From Clostridia bacterium (GTDB taxonomy: Bacteria; Bacillota; Clostridia; RUG12999), in NCBI GenBank assembly GCA_017502065.1, contig JAFVVU010000104.1, positions 1 through 6,474 on the forward strand: 6,474 nt of DNA, read 5' to 3'. Under the pieces are notes generated by a model that did not search any database, was not told the origin of the DNA, and saw only the letters and a list, made by a program, of their open reading frames with translations. A program made the position numbers and the translations under genes. This document shows, in pieces, positions 1 to 5,797 of this stretch. Position 1 is the stretch's first letter. Each line of letters opens with the position of its first letter.

Positions 1-417
1 AAGAATTTTTTTGGAAAGGGGAGTAATAAGAAGCATTACAAGAATCATAATTGCAGTTGTTGAAACTGCGGCGGTGTAATATCCTATTCCTGATGCAAGC
101 CCGATACAAGCAGTAACCCAGAGACCTGCAGCAGTTGTAAGCCCTTTGATTTTGTCTCCGCCGGTGATGATACAACCAACACCTAAAAAACCGATACCGC
201 TTATTACCTGTGCACCAAGACGGGTAACATCAGTACTCATGCCGAGTGAATTCACAATGTATTCACTTGTCAGCATTACAAGACAGGCACCAAGACACAC
301 CATAATATGTGTACGAAGTCCTGCTTCACGTCCACGCTCTGCACGCTCAAATCCGATTATTCCGCCAAGCAGCACTGCAAGCAGCAAGCGAAGAACGGGT
401 GTAAAAAAGTCAGTCAT
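1..417 (-). CDS. MgtC/SapB family membrane protein (5' part; C-terminus beyond left edge)
   Basis: The reading frame is open from an ATG at 415-417 to the window edge, giving 139 residues with no stop. The start is supported by a GAGGG ribosome site about 6 nt upstream and by a good promoter just before it. The protein has about five hydrophobic segments (near residues 7-23, 36-53, 66-84, 95-112 and 113-133). It carries the MgtC family hallmarks: GFER at 22-25, AGLRTH at 32-37, GAQVISGIGFLG at 68-79 and GLTTAAGLW at 92-100. MgtC relatives sit in the cytoplasmic membrane and are linked to survival at low magnesium or acid stress; their biochemical activity is not settled. The usual small soluble C-terminal domain, if present, lies outside the window. 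The family assignment is strong, but any specific role here is unknown. It is transcribed away from the transporter operon and shares only the intergenic region with it. Confidence 0.9.
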   Translation of the reverse strand, partial: MTDFFTPVLRLLLAVLLGGIIGFERAERGREAGLRTHIMVCLGACLVMLTSEYIVNSLGMSTDVTRLGAQVISGIGFLGVGCIITGGDKIKGLTTAAGLWVTACIGLASGIGYYTAAVSTTAIMILVMLLITPLSKKIL

Positions 418-448
418 AATTTTCCCTCATCTCTTTTTTAATGAAAAT

Positions 449-477
449 ATTATACCATATAAGTATTCAAAAATCAA
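449..477 (-). promoter_or_regulatory. Promoter for the MgtC-like gene
   Basis: On the minus strand a TTGATT -35 (472-477) is followed after exactly 17 bp by a perfect TATAAT -10 (449-454). TGG directly precedes the -10, giving an extended -10. The predicted transcript would start near 442 and leave a leader of about 25 nt, just enough for the ribosome site. There is no room for a long magnesium-sensing leader of the Salmonella mgtC kind. Confidence 0.75.
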
Positions 478-535
478 GTTACGTTATAATATATTCACAA
501 AATTTGATTTTTTTGCATGAACATCCAAAAAACTA

Positions 536-564
536 TTGATTTTTATGTTTAAATGTGGTATATT
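536..564 (+). promoter_or_regulatory. Promoter for the amino-acid ABC transporter operon
   Basis: A TTGATT -35 (536-541), a 17-bp spacer and a TATATT -10 (559-564) preceded by TGG make an extended -10 vegetative-type promoter. The predicted start is near 571, giving a leader of about 43 nt. This excludes the upstream in-frame TTG at 536 as a translation start, since it would lie inside the promoter. The design nearly matches the divergent MgtC-like promoter. Confidence 0.72.
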
Positions 565-570
565 AATTCA

Positions 571-586
571 TAGGTCAAATGACTTA
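571..586. promoter_or_regulatory. 16-bp palindrome at the predicted transcription start, possible operator
   Basis: TAGGTCAAATGACTTA is an inverted repeat with 7-bp arms (TAGGTCA/TGACTTA, one mismatch) around a 2-bp centre. It begins about 6 bp after the -10, where a bound repressor would block initiation. The size and symmetry fit a dimeric helix-turn-helix operator, but no known regulator consensus is recognised, and chance in AT-rich DNA is possible. Confidence 0.35.
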
Positions 587-613
587 AAAAATTATGTTTT
601 GGGGGAATTAACA

Positions 614-1372
614 ATGAAAAAAGTACTCAGTTTAATTCTTGCTGCAGCATTAATTCTTTGCTTTGCAGCATGCTCACAGCAGCCGGCAACAGAAACACCG
701 GATGCAAACGCAACAGTAATCAAAATGGGAACAAACGCAGCTTTCCCGCCGTATGAATTCAAAGAAGGCGAAGCTTTCAAAGGAATCGACGTTGACATTG
801 CAACAGAAATTGCAAAAGAACTCGGTGCTAAACTTGAAGTTGTTGATATGGAATTTGATTCTATCATCACATCAGTTCAGCAGGGTGAAGTTGATTTCGG
901 TATGGCAGGGATGACTGTTACAGACGAAAGAAAACTTGAAGTTAACTTTACATCAAGCTATGCAACAGGCGTACAGGTTGTAATCGTTCCTGAAGATTCT
1001 GACATCAAAGATCTTGACGGTCTTGAAGGCAAAAAAATCGGTACACAGCTTGGAACAACAGGCGACATCTATTCAAAAGATGATTACGGCGAAGAAAACG
1101 TTGTAAGCTACAGCAAAGGTGCTGATGCAATCATCGCATTAAAAGGCGGCGACGTTGACGCAGTTATTATCGATAACGAACCTGCAAAAGCTTTCGTTGC
1201 ACAGAACGAAGGACTTAAAATTCTTGAAACTGAATACGCTATAGAAGACTATGCTATCGCAGTTAAAAAAGAAAATACAGAGCTCCTTGACAAAATCAAC
1301 GCAGCACTTGAAAAACTTACAGCTGACGGCACAATCGACAAAATTATAGCTAACTACATTTCAGCTGAATAA
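614..1372 (+). CDS. Amino-acid ABC transporter solute-binding lipoprotein (SBP_bac_3 family)
   Basis: This 252-residue extracytoplasmic receptor captures a polar amino acid and delivers it to the permease encoded next door. The start at 614 is chosen because GGGGGA lies 7 nt upstream and a typical signal follows: KK at 2-3, a hydrophobic core at 4-18 and a lipobox FAAC ending at Cys20, the predicted lipidation site. After a short Gln/Thr/Pro-rich linker comes a type II periplasmic binding fold. Family features include GTNAAFPPYEF (39-49) and GIDVDIATEIAKEL (57-70). The FGMAGMTVTDER segment (95-106) holds the Arg expected to bind the substrate carboxylate, and an aspartate in AVIIDNEP (183-190) is the likely amino-group contact. 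The length is normal for the family. The ligand cannot be named from sequence; glutamine, cystine, arginine/lysine or histidine are all possible. It is the first gene of the operon and is followed by a hairpin. Confidence 0.93.
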   Translation: MKKVLSLILAAALILCFAACSQQPATETPDANATVIKMGTNAAFPPYEFKEGEAFKGIDVDIATEIAKELGAKLEVVDMEFDSIITSVQQGEVDFGMAGMTVTDERKLEVNFTSSYATGVQVVIVPEDSDIKDLDGLEGKKIGTQLGTTGDIYSKDDYGEENVVSYSKGADAIIALKGGDVDAVIIDNEPAKAFVAQNEGLKILETEYAIEDYAIAVKKENTELLDKINAALEKLTADGTIDKIIANYISAE

Positions 1373-1387
1373 TTAACAAACAAAAAT

Positions 1388-1430
1388 TATGCTGCAAGGA
1401 CAGAGTCTGTTCTTGCAGTATATTTGTTTT
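1388..1430 (+). terminator. Intercistronic hairpin with U-rich tail (attenuator or mRNA-stabilising stem)
   Basis: A 12-bp stem (1392-1403 with 1407-1418, one G-U pair) closes on a 3-nt loop, and four outer pairs (one of them G-U) can extend it to 1388-1422. The following TATATTTGTTTTAT supplies a U-rich tract of the intrinsic-terminator type, broken by A and G. It lies wholly in the 74-bp gap between the binding-protein stop and the permease ribosome site. Such structures after binding-protein genes usually cause partial termination or protect the upstream mRNA, so the receptor is made in excess. Since no second promoter is evident, read-through is inferred. Confidence 0.7.
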
Positions 1431-1446
1431 ATAAAGGATTGAGAAA

Positions 1447-2820
1447 ATGAATAAAAAGAAATTATTTGCTGTTATTGCCGCGGTACTTATTCTTGCTGTT
1501 GCGGTTTTGTGGTGCGTTTTTGAAATACGCTCCGAAACAGTAGCAACTGAAGTTACAACCGAACAGGCACAGGAACTTGTTAACAGCGGGTTTGACGAGC
1601 TTGCGGTAACAAAATCGCTTAAATATATAGCAGGTAAAAACACAATACAGGTAAATTCTGTTTCCTACGGCAATGAAAAGAATATTATACTGGACTGCAC
1701 AGTAAACACAATTGATGTTCACGGTGTGGTATCTCCGGAATATAATACCTTTTTAAGTACCAACGTTAAAAAAGGAAACAGTACAATGTTCAAATCCGCA
1801 CTTGATTTCAAAATGGATTTTGAACAGAAAATACTTTCAATGCTTGAAACAGCGCCCGAAAAGAAAGTGGATATAACACTTGTTCTTTATGATACAAAAG
1901 ATGGAATAAAAGTATATCCGGAAAAGGCGGCGCTTAATGCGGTGTATGGTGGAACAGAAACCATAAGGGAAGAAGTAAAAGCCATTACGACTATAACCAC
2001 TGCAGACGGCAGTGAAAAGAAAATTGAATCCACAAATGTTAATAAAGGTCTTGCAGAATGTTTTGAAATGAGAACAAACGGCGAAAAACCGGATACTGCA
2101 GGTTTTCTTGGCAGAACGTGGAATTCTATTAAAGAAGATTTTGATGTAAACTTTATTCAGCACGACAGATGGAAAACAATATTCAAAGGTCTGTGGACAA
2201 CAATCAAGCTTACATTCTTTGCACTTATCATCGGTATTGTTCTCGGTTTTATAGTAGCATTTGTAAGATGTACATACATAAAGAATCCGAAACATGGAAT
2301 ACTCCTTGGCATATTCAATAAAATATGCGAAATATACCTTACGGTAACGCGCGGAACCCCGGCGGTTGTACAGATTATGATTATATATTTCGTAATCTTC
2401 ATGCCGCTTGGCGTAGATAAATTTATTTCAGCAGTAGTGTGCTTCGGTCTTAACTCCGGTGCATACGTTGCGGAAATTGTCCGTGGCGGTATTATGAGTG
2501 TTGACGACGGTCAGACGGAAGCGGGCAGAAGTCTTGGCTTCACATATATGCAGACAATGTTCTACATTGTGTTCCCGCAGGCGTTCAAAACCGTTCTCCC
2601 GGCACTTGCAAATGAGTTTGTTGTTCTTCTTAAAGAAACCTCCGTTGCATTCTACATCGGTCTTGGCGACCTTATGTATGCCGGTAACGCAATAAGAAGC
2701 GCAACCTACAGTGCGTTTATGCCGCTTGTTGCAGTAGCACTTATTTATCTTGTAATGGTGCTCGGTCTGTCTAAACTTGTAGAACTTCTGGAAAGGAGAA
2801 TGAGAAACAATGAACGATAA
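1447..2820 (+). CDS. Amino-acid ABC transporter permease (HisM/GlnP type) with extra N-terminal extracytoplasmic domain
   Basis: This 457-residue protein is about twice the length of a usual permease of this family (215-240). AAAGGA lies 8 nt before the ATG. Residues 7-24 form one membrane helix after a KKK head. Residues 27 to about 240 are hydrophilic and should lie outside the cell, and no known domain was recognised there. From about 245 to the end is a standard HisM-type permease. It has five membrane spans, RGTP at 302-305, [12 protein letters not shown] at 338-349, the EAA coupling loop ([10 protein letters not shown], 355-364, then FPQA) that docks on the ATPase, and LLKETS at 394-399. 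HisM-type permeases begin outside the cell, so one added N-terminal helix gives a consistent six-span, N-in/C-in topology. Only one permease gene is present, so a homodimer is likely. The 3' end overlaps the ATPase gene by 11 bp. The permease call is firm; the role of the N-terminal domain is unknown. Confidence 0.92.
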   Translation: MNKKKLFAVIAAVLILAVAVLWCVFEIRSETVATEVTTEQAQELVNSGFDELAVTKSLKYIAGKNTIQVNSVSYGNEKNIILDCTVNTIDVHGVVSPEYNTFLSTNVKKGNSTMFKSALDFKMDFEQKILSMLETAPEKKVDITLVLYDTKDGIKVYPEKAALNAVYGGTETIREEVKAITTITTADGSEKKIESTNVNKGLAECFEMRTNGEKPDTAGFLGRTWNSIKEDFDVNFIQHDRWKTIFKGLWTTIKLTFFALIIGIVLGFIVAFVRCTYIKNPKHGILLGIFNKICEIYLTVTRGTPAVVQIMIIYFVIFMPLGVDKFISAVVCFGLNSGAYVAEIVRGGIMSVDDGQTEAGRSLGFTYMQTMFYIVFPQAFKTVLPALANEFVVLLKETSVAFYIGLGDLMYAGNAIRSATYSAFMPLVAVALIYLVMVLGLSKLVELLERRMRNNER

Positions 2821-3550
2821 TGTTGTAATCAGAACCGAAAACCTTTCCAAATGCTTTAAAGGAACAATCCATGCTTTAAACGGAATCTCAACAGAAATAA
2901 AACGTGGTGAAGTGGTTGTAATAATCGGACCATCAGGCTCCGGAAAATCCACATTCTTAAGGTCTCTCAACCTGCTTGAAGAACCGACAGGCGGACACAT
3001 TTATTTCGAAAACACAGATATTATGGACCCCAAAACTGACATAAATCTTATGAGAAGAAGAATGAGTATGGTGTTCCAGCAGTTCAACCTGTTTCCGCAT
3101 ATGACGGTGCTTAAAAACTTAACTATGGGACCAATCAAACTCCTTAAAATGAGTAAAGCAGAAGCGGAAGAAAAAGCCCTTGCACTTCTTGAAAGAGTAG
3201 GTCTTAAAGACAGGGCAAACGCGTATCCGTCACAGCTTTCCGGCGGACAGAAACAGCGTGTCGCAATTGTTCGTGCACTTTGCATGAATCCCGATGTAAT
3301 GCTGTTTGACGAACCGACATCAGCACTTGACCCGGAAATGGTAGGCGAAGTTCTTGATGTAATGAAATCCCTTGCAAAAGAGGGGATGACAATGGTTGTT
3401 GTAACACATGAAATTGGCTTTGCAAAAGAAGTTGCAAGCAGAGTTTTATTTATAGACGAAGGTAAAATTATGGAAGAGGGCACCCCTGAAGAAATCTTCA
3501 CAGCCCCGAAAAACCCGAGAACACAGTCGTTCCTCGGCAAAGTATTATAG
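2810..3550 (+). CDS. Polar amino-acid ABC transporter ATP-binding protein (GlnQ/HisP type)
   Basis: This 246-residue cytoplasmic ATPase powers import by binding the permease EAA loops. All motifs are intact: Walker [10 protein letters not shown] at 40-48, Q-loop Gln90 in [12 protein letters not shown], signature LSGGQKQR at 143-150, Walker B VMLFDE at 163-168, D-loop SALD at 171-174 and switch His200. The [11 protein letters not shown] segment and the length are typical of the polar amino-acid uptake subfamily. AAGGAGA lies about 10 nt before the ATG and inside the permease gene. The start overlaps the permease stop by 11 bp, suggesting translational coupling and equal stoichiometry. The binding-protein, permease and ATPase order makes this a complete importer. 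Confidence 0.96.
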   Translation: MNDNVVIRTENLSKCFKGTIHALNGISTEIKRGEVVVIIGPSGSGKSTFLRSLNLLEEPTGGHIYFENTDIMDPKTDINLMRRRMSMVFQQFNLFPHMTVLKNLTMGPIKLLKMSKAEAEEKALALLERVGLKDRANAYPSQLSGGQKQRVAIVRALCMNPDVMLFDEPTSALDPEMVGEVLDVMKSLAKEGMTMVVVTHEIGFAKEVASRVLFIDEGKIMEEGTPEEIFTAPKNPRTQSFLGKVL

Positions 3551-3562
3551 GAGGAAAGAAAT

Positions 3563-4780
3563 ATGAAAAATTGTATAGTAGGACAGTCAGGCGGCCCGAC
3601 AGCCGTAATAAATGCATCACTTTGCGGTGTTGCATCAGCAGCACTTAAAAATGAAAACATCGGCACAGTTTACGGCGCAGTAAACGGAATTATGGGCGTT
3701 TTAAGTGAAAACTTCATTGATATGGCAGACATCCTTAAAACAAAAGAAGATGAAGAGCTTCTCAAAACAACTCCGGCATCTTTCCTCGGCTCCTGCAGAT
3801 ATAAACTGCCGAAACTTGATGACGATAAAGACGATTTCAAAAAAATCTTCGACGTATTCACAAAATATGATATAGGATATTTCTTCTATATCGGCGGTAA
3901 CGATTCAATGGATACTGTTGATAAACTCAGCAGATATGCAGAAAAAATCGGTTATGACATCAATATCATCGGTGTACCGAAAACAATCGATAATGACCTT
4001 ATGGAAACTGACCATACACCGGGCTTTGGTTCAGCTGCAAAATATATCGCAACAACAGTACGTGAAGTTGGTCTTGACAGTGATGTTTATGACCTTAACT
4101 CCGTAACAATCGTTGAAATCATGGGAAGAAACGCAGGATGGCTCACAGCGGCATCAGTTCTTGCAAGAAACGAAAAATGTGCGGCTCCGCACCTTATCTA
4201 CCTCCCGGAAAGCGATTTTGATGACGAAAAATTCTTTAACGATATTAAAGAACTCAACGCAAAGGGCATTAAAAACATTATCGTAGCAGTATCCGAAGGT
4301 ATCAGATACGCTGACGGCACATACGTTTGTGATAAAGCGTCCAGCGGTCTTGTAGATACATTCGGTCATAAATGCCTCAGCGGAACAGCAAAAGTTCTTG
4401 AAAATATGGTTCGTGATAACCTCGGCTTCAAAGCAAGAGGAATTGAAATCAACGTTCTTCAGAGATGTGCATCTCACTTCACATCACTTGTTGACATCAA
4501 CGAAGCATTTGAAGTTGGTGCAGCAGGTGTTGCAGAAGCAGTTGCAGGCGGCACAGGTAAAATGATGGCTTATGAAAGAGTAAGCAACAAACCATATAAA
4601 ATGCAGATCGTAAGCCGTGATATCAAAAATATTGCAAACGGCGAAAGAATCGTTCCGCAGGAATGGATTTCAAACGGTAATGACGTAACACAGGAAATGA
4701 TTGATTACGTTCAGCCGCTTATCGAAGGAACTCCGACTCTTAAATATGAAAACGGACTTCCCGTATATCTTAAAAGATAA
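3563..4780 (+). CDS. 6-phosphofructokinase, probably pyrophosphate-dependent
   Basis: This 405-residue cytoplasmic enzyme phosphorylates fructose 6-phosphate to the 1,6-bisphosphate. It belongs to the PfkA superfamily: GQSGGPTAVINASL at 7-20 (phosphate-donor loop), GGNDS at 111-115, PKTIDND at 139-145 with the catalytic Asp143, MGRNAGWLTA at 187-196 and LIYLPE at 211-216. In ATP-using enzymes the second and third motifs read GGDGS and PGTIDND. Here Asp114 and Lys140 replace the two glycines (E. coli positions 104 and 124), the known signature of pyrophosphate use, which makes the reaction reversible. The 405-residue length also fits that group better than the roughly 320 of bacterial ATP enzymes. 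AGGAGGAAA lies about 6 nt before the ATG and overlaps the ATPase stop codon. Only 12 bp separate the two genes, so co-transcription is expected. A strong terminator follows. Donor preference is inferred, not shown. Confidence 0.93.
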   Translation: MKNCIVGQSGGPTAVINASLCGVASAALKNENIGTVYGAVNGIMGVLSENFIDMADILKTKEDEELLKTTPASFLGSCRYKLPKLDDDKDDFKKIFDVFTKYDIGYFFYIGGNDSMDTVDKLSRYAEKIGYDINIIGVPKTIDNDLMETDHTPGFGSAAKYIATTVREVGLDSDVYDLNSVTIVEIMGRNAGWLTAASVLARNEKCAAPHLIYLPESDFDDEKFFNDIKELNAKGIKNIIVAVSEGIRYADGTYVCDKASSGLVDTFGHKCLSGTAKVLENMVRDNLGFKARGIEINVLQRCASHFTSLVDINEAFEVGAAGVAEAVAGGTGKMMAYERVSNKPYKMQIVSRDIKNIANGERIVPQEWISNGNDVTQEMIDYVQPLIEGTPTLKYENGLPVYLKR

Positions 4781-4789
4781 ATAAAGATT

Positions 4790-4819
4790 AAAAAAGACGC
4801 CATCCGGCGTCTTTTTTTT
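4790..4819. terminator. Bidirectional intrinsic terminator
   Basis: GACGCC (4796-4801) and GGCGTC (4806-4811) form a perfect GC-rich stem around the loop ATCC. Six A precede the stem and eight T follow it. On the plus strand it ends the transporter-kinase operon 10 bp after its stop codon. Read on the minus strand it also has a U tract (from the A run) and lies about 37 bp past the regulator stop, so it can serve both convergent genes. Confidence 0.92.
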
Positions 4820-4856
4820 GTCTGTGATTGACTGTATTTTGATAAACTTAAAAATA

Positions 4857-5663
4857 TTATTGCAATTGTTTTCTGTATTCCGATGGAGACATTCCTTCCT
4901 TTATTTTGAAAATCCGTGAAAAATACAATTGATCAAAAAAACCGACCGAATTTGCAATTTCAAAAATGCTTGAATTGGTATTTGCCAGCAATTCTTTTGC
5001 ATACTCAATCCTTTTATTAAGAATATATTGTTTTGGAGAAAGTCCTGTTGCCGCACGGAATTTTCTCGTCAAATGCGCCGGTGTCAGATGCAAGGTTTTA
5101 GCTATCTTTTCGACAGTTATGTCGTTGTTGAAATTATAATCAATTATCTTAACGGCGGTTGTTATACAATCAACATTATCTTTATAATCAAAACATTCAA
5201 ATAAAAGCGAAAAGAAATTATAAACCAGACTTATCTGTAACAAACTTCCGGCAGCTGTAGTACTCTTTGCTAATGAATAGAGTTTATCCATTACGATTTC
5301 CAATTCGTTATATAAACTGACATGAAAAACAGGATTTTTGCCGCTGATTCCCAGTTTTTTCGTATATTCTTCAACTGTATCTCCGTACAGTCCTATCCAT
5401 TGTATGCTCCAGGGGGTATTTGCTTTATAGTATATCTTTTCCCCGGGGCACATCACAAGCATGTCATGTTCTTTTAGTATTATTTCTTTTTCTCCATATA
5501 AAGTAGCTTCTCCGCTGTTTACAAGGACAAACAAATAGTGATTTCTTATGTCAGGACCATATCTGTGATTTATTGCATCTATTCGCTTACCGCAGTAGTA
5601 AATACCAATGTCATTTTTGGTATGCAGTTCCGTGAGTCGTTCAAACATTGTTTTGTCATCCAT
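4857..5663 (-). CDS. AraC-family transcriptional regulator with N-terminal cupin-like sensor
   Basis: The protein is 268 residues from the chosen start. A GGGTGA ribosome-site-like sequence lies 4 nt before the ATG at 5661-5663. An in-frame ATG nine codons earlier (5688-5690) has only A/T-rich sequence before it, but it cannot be excluded. Residues about 42-92 resemble the cupin arm of AraC-type sugar or metabolite sensors (HYLFVLVNSGEATLYG, then MLVMCPGEKIYY). Residues about 168-268 are a complete double helix-turn-helix DNA-binding domain. Helix pair one includes ITVEKIAKTLHLTPAHLTRKF, and the second shows the family signature IFEIANSVGFFDQLYFSRIF followed by GMSPSEYR. Such proteins are usually ligand-responsive activators. 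It is divergent from the iron-sulfur protein gene with a 134-bp gap, making that gene the likeliest target; this is inference. The effector is unknown. Confidence 0.92.
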   Translation of the reverse strand: MDDKTMFERLTELHTKNDIGIYYCGKRIDAINHRYGPDIRNHYLFVLVNSGEATLYGEKEIILKEHDMLVMCPGEKIYYKANTPWSIQWIGLYGDTVEEYTKKLGISGKNPVFHVSLYNELEIVMDKLYSLAKSTTAAGSLLQISLVYNFFSLLFECFDYKDNVDCITTAVKIIDYNFNNDITVEKIAKTLHLTPAHLTRKFRAATGLSPKQYILNKRIEYAKELLANTNSSIFEIANSVGFFDQLYFSRIFKIKEGMSPSEYRKQLQ

Positions 5664-5667
5664 ATTA

Positions 5668-5673
5668 TCACCC
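5668..5673 (-). promoter_or_regulatory. Ribosome-binding site deciding the AraC-type start
   Basis: On the minus strand GGGTGA precedes the ATG at 5661-5663 by 4 nt. This spacing is a little short but it is the only purine-rich site near either candidate start. The alternative ATG at 5688-5690 has only a T-rich run upstream, with its nearest GGA about 15 nt away. Confidence 0.5.
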
Positions 5674-5722
5674 AATACAGAGTGTATCATAAAAAATCAA
5701 AAAAGTCCATATTTTTTTCAAA

Positions 5723-5760
5723 AAAAGCTATGTACAGTCGAAAAGCTTATATGTTACAAT
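5723..5760. repeat. Imperfect direct repeat, candidate AraC-type binding sites
   Basis: AAAAGCTATGTACAG (5723-5737) is followed by AAAAGCTTATATGTTACAA (5741-5759). The shared AAAAGCT blocks are 18 bp apart, and the TGTACA/TGTTACA blocks are about 21 bp apart. Tandem direct half-sites roughly two helical turns apart are typical for AraC-family proteins. The second copy covers the place where the rightward promoter would need its -35, as expected for an activator. The match is imperfect and the region AT-rich. Confidence 0.35.
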
Positions 5761-5769
5761 TGCTATAAT
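5761..5769 (+). promoter_or_regulatory. Extended -10 promoter for the iron-sulfur protein gene
   Basis: TGC followed by a perfect TATAAT (5764-5769) forms an extended -10. Transcription would start near 5776, leaving a short leader that contains the AAGGAG ribosome site at 5785-5790. At 17 bp spacing the -35 position (5741-5746) reads AAAAGC, which is not a -35 match, so the promoter may depend on an activator. Confidence 0.6.
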
Positions 5770-5797
5770 GATAAAAATATAAAAAAGGAGAATAAAA

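Noticed and set aside
146..520. A 124-codon plus-strand open frame.
   Set aside because: It is antisense to the MgtC-like gene, which has clear family motifs; the frame then runs into the divergent promoter region.
536..613. A 26-codon N-terminal extension of the binding lipoprotein from an in-frame TTG at 536.
   Set aside because: The TTG is part of the predicted -35 and upstream of the transcription start; the ATG at 614 has a ribosome site and begins a standard lipoprotein signal.
418..613. A long structured leader or riboswitch for either divergent gene.
   Set aside because: The predicted leaders are only about 25 and 43 nt, too short for a known riboswitch class, and no matching fold was seen.
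1837..2295. A 152-codon minus-strand open frame rich in Cys, Tyr and Phe.
   Set aside because: It is antisense to the permease N-terminal domain; its composition is what the reverse of AAA/GAA/ACA-rich codons gives.
2428..3000. A 190-codon minus-strand open frame.
   Set aside because: It is the familiar antisense shadow of the permease 3' end and the ATPase Walker A region, with no ribosome site or domain of its own.
3001..3666. A 221-codon minus-strand open frame across the ATPase gene and the kinase start.
   Set aside because: It lies antisense to conserved ATPase motifs, has Ser/Thr/Ile-rich shadow composition and matches no family.
5664..5700. A promoter for the AraC-type gene using TTGATT at 5695-5700 (minus strand).
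   Set aside because: The -10 at 17 bp spacing reads TATTGG, and the transcript would begin almost at the start codon, leaving no ribosome site; no convincing alternative was found.
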